64,000 nucleotides of DNA from Pseudomonas grimontii (GCF_007858185.1 NZ_VFES01000010.1:186001-250000); one strand, 5' to 3'. Positions 18,430-27,219 are shown, counted from the first letter of the stretch. Numbers and translations are program-made. Notes: a model not told the origin generated them from the sequence alone.

Positions 18430-19455
18430 ATGCTAGTACTGGGACTTGAAACCTCCTGCGACGAAACCGGTGTCGCACTTTACGACAGTGAACGCGGGCT
18501 TTTGGCCGATGCACTGTTCAGTCAGATCGACTTGCATCGAGCCTATGGCGGTGTTGTGCCGGAGCTGGCCAGTCGTGATCACGTCAAACGGATGCTGCCG
18601 TTGATTCGCCAAGTGTTGGACGAGGCCGGTTGCGTGCCGACCGAGATCGATGCGATTGCCTATACGGCAGGGCCCGGATTGGTCGGAGCCCTTCTGGTTG
18701 GCGCCTCTTGCGCTCAGGCGCTGGCTTTTGCCTGGGATATTCCGGCCCTCGGCGTGCACCATATGGAAGGCCATTTACTGGCGCCGATGCTGGAAGAAAA
18801 CCCGCCGCAGTTCCCGTTCGTCGCTTTGTTGGTTTCGGGCGGGCATACGCAGCTGGTTCAGGTCGACGGAATCGGTCAATACACGCTTTTGGGCGAGTCC
18901 TTGGACGACGCCGCCGGCGAAGCTTTCGACAAGACCGCGAAGATGATGGGCCTCAATTACCCGGGTGGTCCTGAAATCGCCCGCCTCGCCGAAAAAGGCG
19001 TGGTCGGCCGCTACACCTTCCCGCGCCCGATGTGCGATCGCCCTGGCCTGATGTTCAGCTTCAGCGGCTTGAAAACCTCCGCATTGAATACCTGGCAGCA
19101 CAGCGTCAGCGCCGGGGACGACAGTGAGCAAGCCCGTTGCGACATCGCGCTGGCGTTCCAGCAGGCCGTGGTGGAGACTTTGACCATCAAGTGCAAGCGC
19201 GCCCTGAAACAGGCGGGCATGAAGCGCCTGGTGATCGCAGGCGGTGTCAGCGCCAACAAGGCATTGCGCAGCTCATTGGAGAAGATGCTCGGTGATATGA
19301 AGGGGGATGTGTTCTACGCCCGTCCTGAGTTCTGCACCGACAACGGCGCGATGATCGCCTATGCCGGTTGTCAGCGCCTGCAGGCGGGGCAGCACGAAAG
19401 CCTGGCGATCAGCGTGCAGGCGCGCTGGCCGATGGAGCAACTGCCGCCCTTGTAA
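18430..19455 (+). CDS. tsaD: TsaD, tRNA threonylcarbamoyladenosine (t6A) transferase
   Basis: ASKHA-fold protein that moves the threonylcarbamoyl group onto A37 of ANN-decoding tRNAs, with TsaB, TsaC and TsaE. The 341 residues have the usual length. The iron-binding motif H111-x3-H115 (HHMEGH), the nucleotide loops SGGHTQL and GGVSANKALR, and FCTDNGAMIAYAG near the C-terminus are visible. It is divergent from rpsU, and a TATTAT box at 18386-18391 may be its -10. Once annotated as a sialoglycoprotease (gcp). Confidence 0.98.
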   Translation: MLVLGLETSCDETGVALYDSERGLLADALFSQIDLHRAYGGVVPELASRDHVKRMLPLIRQVLDEAGCVPTEIDAIAYTAGPGLVGALLVGASCAQALAFAWDIPALGVHHMEGHLLAPMLEENPPQFPFVALLVSGGHTQLVQVDGIGQYTLLGESLDDAAGEAFDKTAKMMGLNYPGGPEIARLAEKGVVGRYTFPRPMCDRPGLMFSFSGLKTSALNTWQHSVSAGDDSEQARCDIALAFQQAVVETLTIKCKRALKQAGMKRLVIAGGVSANKALRSSLEKMLGDMKGDVFYARPEFCTDNGAMIAYAGCQRLQAGQHESLAISVQARWPMEQLPPL

Positions 19456-19488
19456 ATGCGCAACCTGAATCGGGCTCATTGACGGTAT

Positions 19489-20058
19489 TTAAAAATGCCG
19501 TTCGCGCCCGGCAAACAGGTCGCGTAAATTGCCCCGGTGTCGCCAGACGATCAGCAGTGTCAGCACGCTCATCGGCAGCAGCGCCGCCGGCTCCTGCCAG
19601 GCCAGCAATGGCAGGGTGAGCGGCGTGGCGATCAGCGCAGCCAGCGAGCTGGTGCGGGTCAGGTAGAACGTCAGCAGCCAGGCGAGCACGGCCAGCAACG
19701 CTGCCGGCGGGTAGATTCCCAGCAGCATGCCGGCTGCCGTGGCGACACCTTTGCCACCGCGAAAGCGGAAGTACAGGGGAAACAAATGGCCGAGGACGGC
19801 GCACACGCCCACCCAGGCCTGCTGCTGCAGGGTCAGGCCGGCGAGGTTGGCGATCAGTACGGGCAGCAGGCCCTTGCATAGGTCGCCCAGCAGCGTCAGT
19901 ACGGCGAGCTTCTTGCCGGCCAGGCGCAACATATTGGTGGCGCCGGCATTGCCGGAGCCACTCATTCGCGGGTCGGGATTTCCCGTCAGGCGGCTGAGCA
20001 AAATGGCGAAGGACAGCGAGCCGAGCAGGTAGGCGATAATCGCCAGTGACCAAAACAT
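19489..20058 (-). CDS. plsY: PlsY, acyl-phosphate:glycerol-3-phosphate acyltransferase
   Basis: Inner-membrane enzyme that adds the first acyl chain to glycerol 3-phosphate using acyl-phosphate. 189 residues with several hydrophobic helices. Active-site loop motifs GSGNAGATNMLR (about 34-45) and RGGKGVATAAG are present. The ATG at 20058 gives the normal start MFWSLAIIAYLLGSLSFA; the frame continues upstream but not as protein-like sequence. Convergent with tsaD (33 bases) and divergent from folB. Confidence 0.95.
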   Translation of the reverse strand: MFWSLAIIAYLLGSLSFAILLSRLTGNPDPRMSGSGNAGATNMLRLAGKKLAVLTLLGDLCKGLLPVLIANLAGLTLQQQAWVGVCAVLGHLFPLYFRFRGGKGVATAAGMLLGIYPPAALLAVLAWLLTFYLTRTSSLAALIATPLTLPLLAWQEPAALLPMSVLTLLIVWRHRGNLRDLFAGRERHF

Positions 20059-20130
20059 GCTAACTATTCCGGGCGAGGACGCCCTGATTCTAACGGGGCA
20101 TCGCGCCCTTGTCGTGCTGCGGAGAAGAGC

Positions 20131-20484
20131 TTGGACAGAGTGTTTATCGAAGGCCTGGAAGTCGACACCGTGATTGGGGCCTACGACTGGGAGCGCGGGA
20201 TCCGCCAATGCCTGCGCCTGGACCTGAGCTTCGAGTGGGATAACCGCCCGGCTGCGGCCGGTGACGACCTGACCCTGGCGCTGGATTACGCCAGCGTGTC
20301 CGCGCGTATCCAGACCTTTGCCGAACAGTCCCAGTACCAACTGGTGGAGACCTTTGCCGAGCGCCTGGCCGAAGTGCTGATGAGCGAGTTCCAGATTCCC
20401 TGGTTGCACCTCAAGCTGACCAAGCCCGGCGCAGTACCGGCTGCCAAGGGTGTGGGCGTGGAGATTGAGCGCGGATGTCGCTAA
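20131..20484 (+). CDS. folB: FolB, dihydroneopterin aldolase
   Basis: Converts dihydroneopterin to hydroxymethyl-dihydropterin and glycolaldehyde in folate synthesis. 117 residues with GAYDWERGIRQ (conserved Glu) and the catalytic Lys in LTKPGAVPAAKG. It uses a TTG start at 20131, which has GGAGAAG upstream and gives the family start MDRVFIEGLEVDTVIGAYDW; a GTG nine bases on is possible. It overlaps folK by ten bases, so the next folate enzyme is coupled. Confidence 0.95.
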   Translation: MDRVFIEGLEVDTVIGAYDWERGIRQCLRLDLSFEWDNRPAAAGDDLTLALDYASVSARIQTFAEQSQYQLVETFAERLAEVLMSEFQIPWLHLKLTKPGAVPAAKGVGVEIERGCR

Positions 20485-20993
20485 CTCAGGTTTACCTTGG
20501 CCTCGGTAGCAATATCGAGCGCGAGTCCCATCTGTGCGCCGGGCTCGACGCGTTGGCGAGTTTTCTGACGGATATGCGCTGCTCGGCGGTGTTCGAAAGC
20601 CAGCCGGTGGGCATAAAAAGCGGGCCGTTCTTCAATCTGGTGGTGTCGGCCTATACCGACTTGCCGTTGATGGAGTTGGATCGCCGGCTGAAATTCATCG
20701 AAGCCGAAAACGGTCGCTATGCGCCGGACCGCAAAGGCTTGCCGCTGGATATCGACGTGCTGCTGTACGGCGAGTTGGTGGGTAACTTCGATGGTTTGAT
20801 CTTGCCGCGGGCAGAGATCCTGAAAAATGCCTTTGTGTTGTGGCCGCTGTCGATGATGGCGCCGGATCGCTTGCACCCTGAGGCGGGCAAGACAATGGCT
20901 GCGCTGTGGCGTGATGCTCGGATTGATCAGGTGCTGGCGCCTGTCAGGTTTGAATGGCAGGGCCGGCAACTCACCCCGAACTCGCTCCTGTAG
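20475..20993 (+). CDS. folK: FolK, hydroxymethyl-dihydropterin pyrophosphokinase
   Basis: Transfers pyrophosphate from ATP to the pterin made by FolB. 172 residues. LGLGSNI at the N-terminus, the FYN-type segment FFNLVV, and the magnesium-binding PLDIDVLLYG are visible. It starts inside the 3' end of folB. The last codons and the TAG stop lie inside a REP repeat, so the C-terminus NSLL is repeat-derived. Confidence 0.96.
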   Translation: MSLTQVYLGLGSNIERESHLCAGLDALASFLTDMRCSAVFESQPVGIKSGPFFNLVVSAYTDLPLMELDRRLKFIEAENGRYAPDRKGLPLDIDVLLYGELVGNFDGLILPRAEILKNAFVLWPLSMMAPDRLHPEAGKTMAALWRDARIDQVLAPVRFEWQGRQLTPNSLL

Positions 20994-21070
20994 GAGCGAG
21001 CGTGCTCGCGAAAAAACTGAGAGCGCTGCGTTATCGTCGACGTTCTTCGCGAGCAAGCTCGGCTCCTACA
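20981..21070. repeat. REP doublet between folK and cca (GTAGGAGCGAGC type)
   Basis: Two inverted copies of a Pseudomonas REP: TGTAGGAGCGAGCGTGCTCG onward (20989-21012) and, reversed, the arm 21046-21070 ending CTCCTACA. The spacer is about 33 bases. The left edge also forms a 9-bp hairpin, CTCGCTCCT / AGGAGCGAG (20981-21000). The pair will fold into a long hairpin between the converging genes and could act as terminator or mRNA stabiliser. The repeat supplies the stop codons of both folK and cca. Confidence 0.9.
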
Positions 21071-22298
21071 AGGGCTTGTGTTGTTCCTTGTAGGCTTTGA
21101 GTGCCTTGAGCCGTTCATGCTTGAGCGCTTCGCCCAGCGCCGGTCCCTTGAATCCTTTCTCAAGCAGTGGCGCAACGGCAACCTCGCGCGCTGCTTTTGC
21201 TGCGCCACGCAAGTAATCCGCCTGTGGGTAACTTCTTTGCTCCAGCCCTTTGCGGCCCCGGGCATCCATTTCGCAGGCGACCACAAACTCCTCAAAGCGC
21301 TGTGGCCGACGATACACATCAAAACTTTGCAGCAACTCCAGCAGCGTCGAGGCTTTCAGCTCCAGCGCACGATGGCCGTGGGTGTGATACTGACCCACCA
21401 ACAGCGCCAATTCCTGGCAATCCCTTGGCACTTTGAAGCGTTCATTGACGGCCTTGATCAGCTCCAAGCCTCGGTGCTCATGACCGATGTGCTGCGGTAA
21501 CTTATCCACAGGCGTCAGACCTTTGCCCAGGTCATGCAGCAGGCAGGCCCAGCGCACCGTCAGTGGCTCTTTGTGCAAGGCGGCTTGTTCCAACACGCTC
21601 AATGTGTGCACGGCAGTATCTATTTCGGGGTGATGGGCCGCGGGTTGGGGCACGCCGAAGAGTGCGTCCACTTCCGGCATTAAGGTTTTCAACGCATTGC
21701 AGTCTCGAAGTACCTGGATAAACACCTGGGGCTGATCTTCCATCAGCGCCCGGGAGATCTCTTTCCAGCTACGCTCCGGCGTCAGGGCCTCCAATTCGCC
21801 GGACTCGCTGAGTTGACGCATCAGCTCCAGCGTCTCCGGCGCCACCGTGAAACCCAGGTGCGCATAGCGTGCGGCAAAGCGCGCAACACGCAACACTCGT
21901 AGGGGATCTTCGGCGAACGCGGGTGAAACATGGCGAAGTATGCGGGATTCCAGGTCGCGCTGGCCGTGATAAGGGTCGGTCAGGTTACCGTCATCGTCTT
22001 GCGCCATGGCGTTGATGGTCAGGTCGCGCCGGATCAGGTCTTCTTCCAGCGTAACCTCGGGGCTGGCGTGAAACACAAAACCACCGTAACCCCGGCCACT
22101 CTTGCGCTCGGTGCGGGCCAGGGCGTACTCATCGCCGTTTTTCGGGTCCAGAAACACCGGGAAGTCCGAACCCACTGGCTTGAAGCCCTTGGCGAGCATC
22201 TCTTCGGTACTCGCGCCGACGACCACGCGGTCGATATCGGTGACCTTGATGCCCAGCAAGCGGTCACGCACAGCGCCGCCGACTTTGTAGATTTTCAT
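21066..22298 (-). CDS. cca: Cca, multifunctional CCA-adding tRNA nucleotidyltransferase
   Basis: Adds and repairs the CCA end of tRNAs. 410 residues of the long gammaproteobacterial type: the head has GGAVRD and the metal-binding D21-x-D23, and the C-terminal half has an HD phosphohydrolase domain (CLLHDLGKG) for 2',3'-cyclic phosphodiesterase and phosphatase activity. Its GGAGG ribosome binding site, seven bases before the ATG, is part of the spoVR terminator hairpin. The TAG stop lies in the REP doublet. Confidence 0.97.
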   Translation of the reverse strand: MKIYKVGGAVRDRLLGIKVTDIDRVVVGASTEEMLAKGFKPVGSDFPVFLDPKNGDEYALARTERKSGRGYGGFVFHASPEVTLEEDLIRRDLTINAMAQDDDGNLTDPYHGQRDLESRILRHVSPAFAEDPLRVLRVARFAARYAHLGFTVAPETLELMRQLSESGELEALTPERSWKEISRALMEDQPQVFIQVLRDCNALKTLMPEVDALFGVPQPAAHHPEIDTAVHTLSVLEQAALHKEPLTVRWACLLHDLGKGLTPVDKLPQHIGHEHRGLELIKAVNERFKVPRDCQELALLVGQYHTHGHRALELKASTLLELLQSFDVYRRPQRFEEFVVACEMDARGRKGLEQRSYPQADYLRGAAKAAREVAVAPLLEKGFKGPALGEALKHERLKALKAYKEQHKPL

Positions 22299-22299
22299 G

Positions 22300-22355
22300 A
22301 AAAAGCCTCCATTAGCGGCACAGGATACCGCCTGTGCCTGGCCAATGGAGGCTTT
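22300..22355 (-). terminator. Terminator of spoVR whose 3' arm is the cca ribosome binding site
   Basis: On the minus strand AAAGCCTCCATT (22344-22355) pairs with AATGGAGGCTTT (22302-22313), enclosing an inner 8-bp stem GGCACAGG / CCTGTGCC. A TTTTT run follows and the cca ATG comes one base later. The GGAGG in the 3' arm is the only plausible ribosome binding site of cca, so the same bases serve as terminator and RBS. Confidence 0.88.
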
Positions 22356-22361
22356 GCTGTT

Positions 22362-23927
22362 TCAGAGGTGAACGACGGCCAGGTCCAGGCGGCCGTAGTC
22401 ATTGTCGTTGTGATCGTTGCGCGGTGGCACATGGTGGGTCTTCATCACTTGGTCGCCTTGCAGGGTTTCCAGGTGGATGTCGAAGCCCCAAAGCCGATGC
22501 AGGTGCTTGAGTACTTCCTCGGTGGATTCGCCGAGGGGTTTACGGTCGTGCTGCTGGTGGCGCAGGGTCAGCGAGCGGTCGCCGCGCACATCGATGCTGT
22601 AGATCTGTACGTTCGGCTCGCGGTTGCCCAGGTTGTATTGCGCCGCCAGGGTTTCACGGATGGTGCGGTAGCCGGGTTCATCGTGGATGGCCGGCACTAC
22701 CAAATCGTCCTTGAGGTCATCATCCAGGATGCTGAACAGCTTGAGGTCGCGGATCACCTTGGGTGAGAGGTACTGCAGGATAAAGCTCTCATCCTTGAAG
22801 CTGCTCATGGCGAACTTGATGGTCGATAGCCAGTCACTGCCGGCGATTTCCGGGAACCAGTGGCGGTCCTCATCGGTGGGGTGTTCGCACATGCGCCGAA
22901 TATCGCGGTACATGGCAAAACCCAGCGCATAAGGGTTGATCCCGCTGTAATACGGGCTGTCGAAGCCGGGTTGGAACACCACGCTGGTGTGGGACGTCAG
23001 GAACTCCATCATGAAGCCGTCGGTGACCAGGCCTTCGTCGTACAGGTCGTTCATCAGTGTGTAGTGCCAGAACGTTGCCCAGCCTTCGTTCATCACCTGG
23101 GTCTGGCGCTGTGGATAAAAGTACTGGGCGATCTTGCGTACGATACGCACGATTTCCCGTTGCCACGGCTCTAGCAGCGGTGCGTGCTTTTCCAGAAAAT
23201 ACAGGATGTTTTCCTGGGGTTCGGCGGGGAAGCGCGCGTTGTCCTTGTCGCTGTTCTTGCCGGCGCGTTTGGGAATGGTGCGCCACAGGTCGTTGATCTG
23301 CTTCTGCAGGTGCTCTTCGCGCTCCTTCTGGCGCAGGCGCTCTTCCTCGGCAGAAATAGGGTACGGGCGCTTGTAGCGGTCGACGCCATAGTTCATCAGG
23401 GCATGGCAGGAGTCGAGCAAGTCTTCCACGGCGTCGATACCGTGGCGCTCCTCGCACTGCATGATGTACTGCTTGGCGAACACCAGGTAGTCGATGATCG
23501 AACTGGCATCGGTCCAGGTGCGGAACAGGTAGTTGCCCTTGAAGAAGCTGTTGTGCCCATAACAGGCATGAGCCACCACCAGCGCCTGCATGCAGATGGT
23601 GTTTTCTTCCATGAGGTAGGCGATGCACGGGTCGGAGTTGATCACGATCTCGTAGGCCAGGCCCATCTGGCCGCGAGTGTAGGACTTTTCGGTACTGAGG
23701 AAGTGTTTGCCGTACGACCAGTGGTGGTAACCCAGGGGCATGCCGACGGAGGCATAGGCATCCATCATCTGTTCGGCCGTGATCACTTCGATCTGGTTGG
23801 GGTAGGTGTCCAGGGCATAACCCGCCGCGATGCGGCTGATTTCCCGGTCATAAGCCTGGATCAGTTCAAAGGTCCACTCGGAACCGGTGGAAATGGGTTG
23901 GCGCTTAGTCTCTTTTTTGGCGGTCAT
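22362..23927 (-). CDS. spoVR: SpoVR-family protein
   Basis: 521 residues, the usual size of proteobacterial SpoVR (YcgB). The exact biochemical role is unknown; the family takes its name from a Bacillus spore cortex gene but is widespread in non-sporulating bacteria with PrkA and YeaH, linked to stress and stationary phase. Conserved Trp-, His- and Tyr-rich segments are visible (LGYHHWSYGKHF, HACYGHNSFFKGNY, MNEGWATFWHYTLMNDLYDE). The start overlaps the yeaH stop (ATGA). It is third gene of prkA-yeaH-spoVR and ends at a strong terminator. Confidence 0.93.
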   Translation of the reverse strand: MTAKKETKRQPISTGSEWTFELIQAYDREISRIAAGYALDTYPNQIEVITAEQMMDAYASVGMPLGYHHWSYGKHFLSTEKSYTRGQMGLAYEIVINSDPCIAYLMEENTICMQALVVAHACYGHNSFFKGNYLFRTWTDASSIIDYLVFAKQYIMQCEERHGIDAVEDLLDSCHALMNYGVDRYKRPYPISAEEERLRQKEREEHLQKQINDLWRTIPKRAGKNSDKDNARFPAEPQENILYFLEKHAPLLEPWQREIVRIVRKIAQYFYPQRQTQVMNEGWATFWHYTLMNDLYDEGLVTDGFMMEFLTSHTSVVFQPGFDSPYYSGINPYALGFAMYRDIRRMCEHPTDEDRHWFPEIAGSDWLSTIKFAMSSFKDESFILQYLSPKVIRDLKLFSILDDDLKDDLVVPAIHDEPGYRTIRETLAAQYNLGNREPNVQIYSIDVRGDRSLTLRHQQHDRKPLGESTEEVLKHLHRLWGFDIHLETLQGDQVMKTHHVPPRNDHNDNDYGRLDLAVVHL

Positions 23928-25195
23928 GTCACTAACCTGCGCTGGAAGAGTTCACGGAAGACCGGATAGATATCGCCGGCCGAGACCAGTTGCTGTTGGG
24001 CGAACGTGTCGGCAAAGGCTTCGCCGATGCGCTCGTATTCGAACCACAGGGCCTGGTGCTCACGGGGGGTGATTTCGACGTAAGTGTAGTACTGCACAAA
24101 CGGCATGATGTGGTTGATCAGAATGTCGCGGCAGATCGGCGAATCGTCGTTCCAGTTGTCGCCGTCGGAGGCCTGGGCCGCGTAGATATTCCACTCGTTG
24201 GCCGGGTAACGCTCGGCCATGATCTCCTGCATCAGCTTCAAGGCGCTGGACACGATGGTGCCGCCGGTTTCCCTCGAGTAGAAGAACTCCTCCTCATCCA
24301 CTTCCCGTGCGCTGGTGTGGTGGCGGATGAAGACCACGTCGATCTTGTCGTAGTTCCGCTTCAGAAACAGGTACAGCAGGATAAAGAAACGCTTGGCGAT
24401 GTCCTTGGTCGCCTGGGTCATCGAGCCGGACACGTCCATCAGGCAAAACATCACGGCTTTGGAGCTGGGGTTGGGCTGCTTGACCAGCAGGTTGTACTTG
24501 AGGTCAAAGGTATCGAGGAACGGCACACGGTGGATGCGCGCGCTGAGTTTCTCTATTTCTGCCTCGATTTCCTGGATATCGCCGAAGTTATCCGGTTCTT
24601 CGCGCTTTAAGCGCGCCAACTCTTCCTTTGCCGTCCTCAATTTGGCGCGACTGCTGCCCGAGAGGGCAATGCGCCGCGCATGGGCCGAGCGCAACGTGCG
24701 GATGATGTTGATTCGAGAGGGGTTGCCTTCGTTGCTGATCCCCGCCCGTACGGTCTTGAAGGTATCGGTGCCGGTCAGGTTACGCTTGACCAGGTTGGGC
24801 AGTTCCAGGTCTTCGAACATGAACTCGAGGAATTCTTCCTGGGTGATCTGGAATACGAACTCGTCCATGCCTTCGCCGGAGTTGCCAGCCTTGCCTGGGC
24901 CTTTGCCGCCGCCACCGCCCTGCGGGCGCTGGATATGCTCGCCGGTGGTGAACTCTTTGTTGCCTGGGTGCACGACGGTCTGTTTGCCGCCCCGGCCATG
25001 GTGCAGCACCGGTTCGTCGATGTCGCGTCCGGGAATGCTGATTTGTTCGCCATGCTCCATGTCTGTGATGGAGCGGCGGCTGACGGCCTCTTCAACGGCC
25101 TTTTTGATGTGGTCACGATAACGCCGCAGGAAACGCTGGCGGTTTACCGTGCTCTTGTTCTTGCCATTGAGGCGTCGGTCGATCACATAGCTCAT
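23924..25195 (-). CDS. yeaH: YeaH/YhbH-family protein (DUF444) with VWA-like MIDAS
   Basis: 423 residues from the ATG at 25195 (MSYVIDRRLNGKNKSTVNRQ). The C-terminal half has a von Willebrand A-like metal site, DVSGSM, and the N-terminal half is basic with a Gly- and Pro-rich stretch at about 75-95. It probably works with the PrkA kinase and SpoVR in a stress-response module of unclear mechanism. The stop overlaps the spoVR start. A possible longer reading upstream runs through repeat sequence and is rejected. Confidence 0.93.
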   Translation of the reverse strand: MSYVIDRRLNGKNKSTVNRQRFLRRYRDHIKKAVEEAVSRRSITDMEHGEQISIPGRDIDEPVLHHGRGGKQTVVHPGNKEFTTGEHIQRPQGGGGGKGPGKAGNSGEGMDEFVFQITQEEFLEFMFEDLELPNLVKRNLTGTDTFKTVRAGISNEGNPSRINIIRTLRSAHARRIALSGSSRAKLRTAKEELARLKREEPDNFGDIQEIEAEIEKLSARIHRVPFLDTFDLKYNLLVKQPNPSSKAVMFCLMDVSGSMTQATKDIAKRFFILLYLFLKRNYDKIDVVFIRHHTSAREVDEEEFFYSRETGGTIVSSALKLMQEIMAERYPANEWNIYAAQASDGDNWNDDSPICRDILINHIMPFVQYYTYVEITPREHQALWFEYERIGEAFADTFAQQQLVSAGDIYPVFRELFQRRLVT

Positions 25196-25207
25196 GGGGC
25201 CCCTCCG

Positions 25208-25293
25208 GGGAGCTTCAAGTCGTAAGCTGCAAGCGACAAGTAAAAGCCGATCGGCTTTTACTTGCACTTGTAGCTAGAAGCTTGCAGCTGCTT
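25208..25293. repeat. REP-like element with 28-bp perfect palindrome between prkA and yeaH
   Basis: The prkA-yeaH gap is almost filled by a repeat of the AAGCTTGCAGCT type with arms AGCTTCAAG and GAAGCTTGCAGCT. At its centre 25237-25264 is fully self-complementary: CAAGTAAAAGCC, GATC, GGCTTTTACTTG. Related pieces occur at 41505-41529 and 60789-60857. The hairpin may stabilise or terminate the prkA message. Confidence 0.8.
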
Positions 25294-25296
25294 CTC

Positions 25297-27219
25297 TCAC
25301 TGCGATTTCCGGACCCGTAGGTACCATTCCGAAAGAAGCCGTACCTGTTTGTCGGTGTAGCCGCGCTCGACCATTCGTGTGACGAAGTCGTTGTGTTTTT
25401 GCTGGTCCTCCTTGCTGGCCTTGGCATTGAAGCTGATGACCGGCAGCAGATCCTCGGTGTTGGAGAACATTTTCTTCTCGATAACCACCCGCAGCTTCTC
25501 GTAGCTGAGCCAGGTAGGGTTCTTGCCGTTGTTGTTGGCGCGGGCACGCAGCACGAAGTTGACGATCTCGTTGCGGAAATCCTTCGGATTGCTGATGCCA
25601 GCAGGTTTTTCGATTTTTTCCAGTTCCTCGTTGAGGGCTACGCGGTTGAGAATTTCGCCGGTTTCCGGATCGCGGTATTCCTGGTCCTGGATCCAGAAGT
25701 CCGCGTACAGCACGTAGCGGTCGAAGATGTTCTGGCCGTACTCGCTGTAGGACTCCAGGTAAGCGGTCTGGATTTCCTTGCCGATAAACTCGATGTAGCG
25801 CGGCGCGAGGTACTCCTTGAGGAAGCGCAGGTAGCGTTCGCGGGTTTCCGCCTGGAATTGTTCCTGCTCGATCTGCTGCTCCAGCACATACAGCAGGTGC
25901 ACCGGGTTGGCGGCGATCTCATGAGGGTCGAAGTTGAAGACCTTGGACAGGATCTTGAACGCAAAGCGTGTCGACAGGCCGTTCATGCCTTCATCCACGC
26001 CTGCTGTGTCGCGATATTCCTGGATCGACTTGGCCTTGGGATCGGTGTCCTTGAGATTTTCGCCATCGTATACGCGCATCTTCGAATAGATATTCGAGTT
26101 TTCCGGCTCCTTGAGGCGCGACAGCACGGTGAACTGGGCGAGCATCTTCAGGGTGTCGGGTGCGCAGTGGGCCTTGGCCAGGGAGCTGTTGAACAGCAAC
26201 TTGTCGTAGATCTTGATTTCATCGCTGACCCGCAGGCAGTAAGGCACCTTGACGATGTAGATCCTGTCGATGAAGGCTTCGTTGTTCTTGTTGTTGCGGA
26301 AGGTGTGCCATTCCGATTCGTTGGAGTGGGCCAGCAGGATCCCGGTGAACGGAATCGCGCCCAGGCCTTCGGTACTGTTGTAGTTGCCTTCCTGGGTTGC
26401 AGTGAGCAGTGGGTGCAGCACCTTGATCGGTGCCTTGAACATCTCCACGAACTCCATCAGGCCCTGGTTGGCCCGGCACAATGCGCCGGAGTAGCTGTAG
26501 GCGTCGGCGTCGTTCTGCGGGAATTCTTCCAGTTTGCGGATATCGACCTTGCCCACCAGCGCCGAAATGTCCTGGTTGTTCTCATCGCCCGGTTCGGTCT
26601 TGGCCACGCCGATCTGGTTGAGGATCGACGGGTAGAGTTTCACCACGCGGAACTGGCTGATGTCGCCGCCAAATTCGGCCAGGCGCTTGGTGGCCCAAGG
26701 CGACATGATGGTGTTGAGGTAGCGTCGTGGGATACCGAAGTCTTCTTCGAGGATCGCGCCATCTTCCGTGGCGTTGAACAGGCCCAGCGGCGACTCGAAG
26801 ACTGGTGAGCCCTTGATGGCGTAGAAGGGCACCTTCTCGATCAGTTGCTTGAGTTTTTCTGCCAGGGACGATTTACCGCCGCCCACCGGGCCGAGCAGGT
26901 AGAGGATCTGTTTCTTCTCTTCCAGGCCTTGGGCGGCGTGGCGGAAGTAGGAGACGATCTGGTCAATGCATTCTTCCATCCCATGGAAGTCTTCAAAGGC
27001 CGGATAGCGGCGGATCACCTTGTTGGAAAATATTCGCGACAGGCGCGAATTATTGGCGGTTTCCACCAGCTCCGGCTCGCCAATCGCCAATAGCAGGCGT
27101 TCGGCGGCCGACGCGTAGGTGCTACGGTCCTGTTTGCACAGCTCAAGATACTCTTGCAGCGTGAGTTCTTCCTGCTGTGTGGATGCGAAGCGTTGTTGGA
27201 AGTGGCTAAAAATACTCAT
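25297..27219 (-). CDS. prkA: PrkA, AAA-fold serine protein kinase
   Basis: 640 residues from the ATG at 27219, the standard length. An N-terminal AAA+ ATPase domain carries a Walker A motif GPVGGGKS at 110-117; the C-terminal half is the PrkA-specific domain related to cAMP-dependent kinase. It phosphorylates protein substrates and belongs with YeaH and SpoVR. The ATG has AGGTG upstream; a 26-residue N-terminal extension is possible but unlike the family. First gene of the operon, 285 bases from glpE. Confidence 0.95.
   Translation of the reverse strand: MSIFSHFQQRFASTQQEELTLQEYLELCKQDRSTYASAAERLLLAIGEPELVETANNSRLSRIFSNKVIRRYPAFEDFHGMEECIDQIVSYFRHAAQGLEEKKQILYLLGPVGGGKSSLAEKLKQLIEKVPFYAIKGSPVFESPLGLFNATEDGAILEEDFGIPRRYLNTIMSPWATKRLAEFGGDISQFRVVKLYPSILNQIGVAKTEPGDENNQDISALVGKVDIRKLEEFPQNDADAYSYSGALCRANQGLMEFVEMFKAPIKVLHPLLTATQEGNYNSTEGLGAIPFTGILLAHSNESEWHTFRNNKNNEAFIDRIYIVKVPYCLRVSDEIKIYDKLLFNSSLAKAHCAPDTLKMLAQFTVLSRLKEPENSNIYSKMRVYDGENLKDTDPKAKSIQEYRDTAGVDEGMNGLSTRFAFKILSKVFNFDPHEIAANPVHLLYVLEQQIEQEQFQAETRERYLRFLKEYLAPRYIEFIGKEIQTAYLESYSEYGQNIFDRYVLYADFWIQDQEYRDPETGEILNRVALNEELEKIEKPAGISNPKDFRNEIVNFVLRARANNNGKNPTWLSYEKLRVVIEKKMFSNTEDLLPVISFNAKASKEDQQKHNDFVTRMVERGYTDKQVRLLSEWYLRVRKSQ

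Noticed and set aside
20981..21070. Repeats considered as a CRISPR array
   Set aside because: Only two inverted copies with no regular spacers; they are a REP doublet. The same holds for 43885-43980 and 52979-53068.
25196..25267. N-terminal extension of yeaH from 25267
   Set aside because: The extra codons lie in the REP-like repeat; the ATG at 25195 gives the family start.
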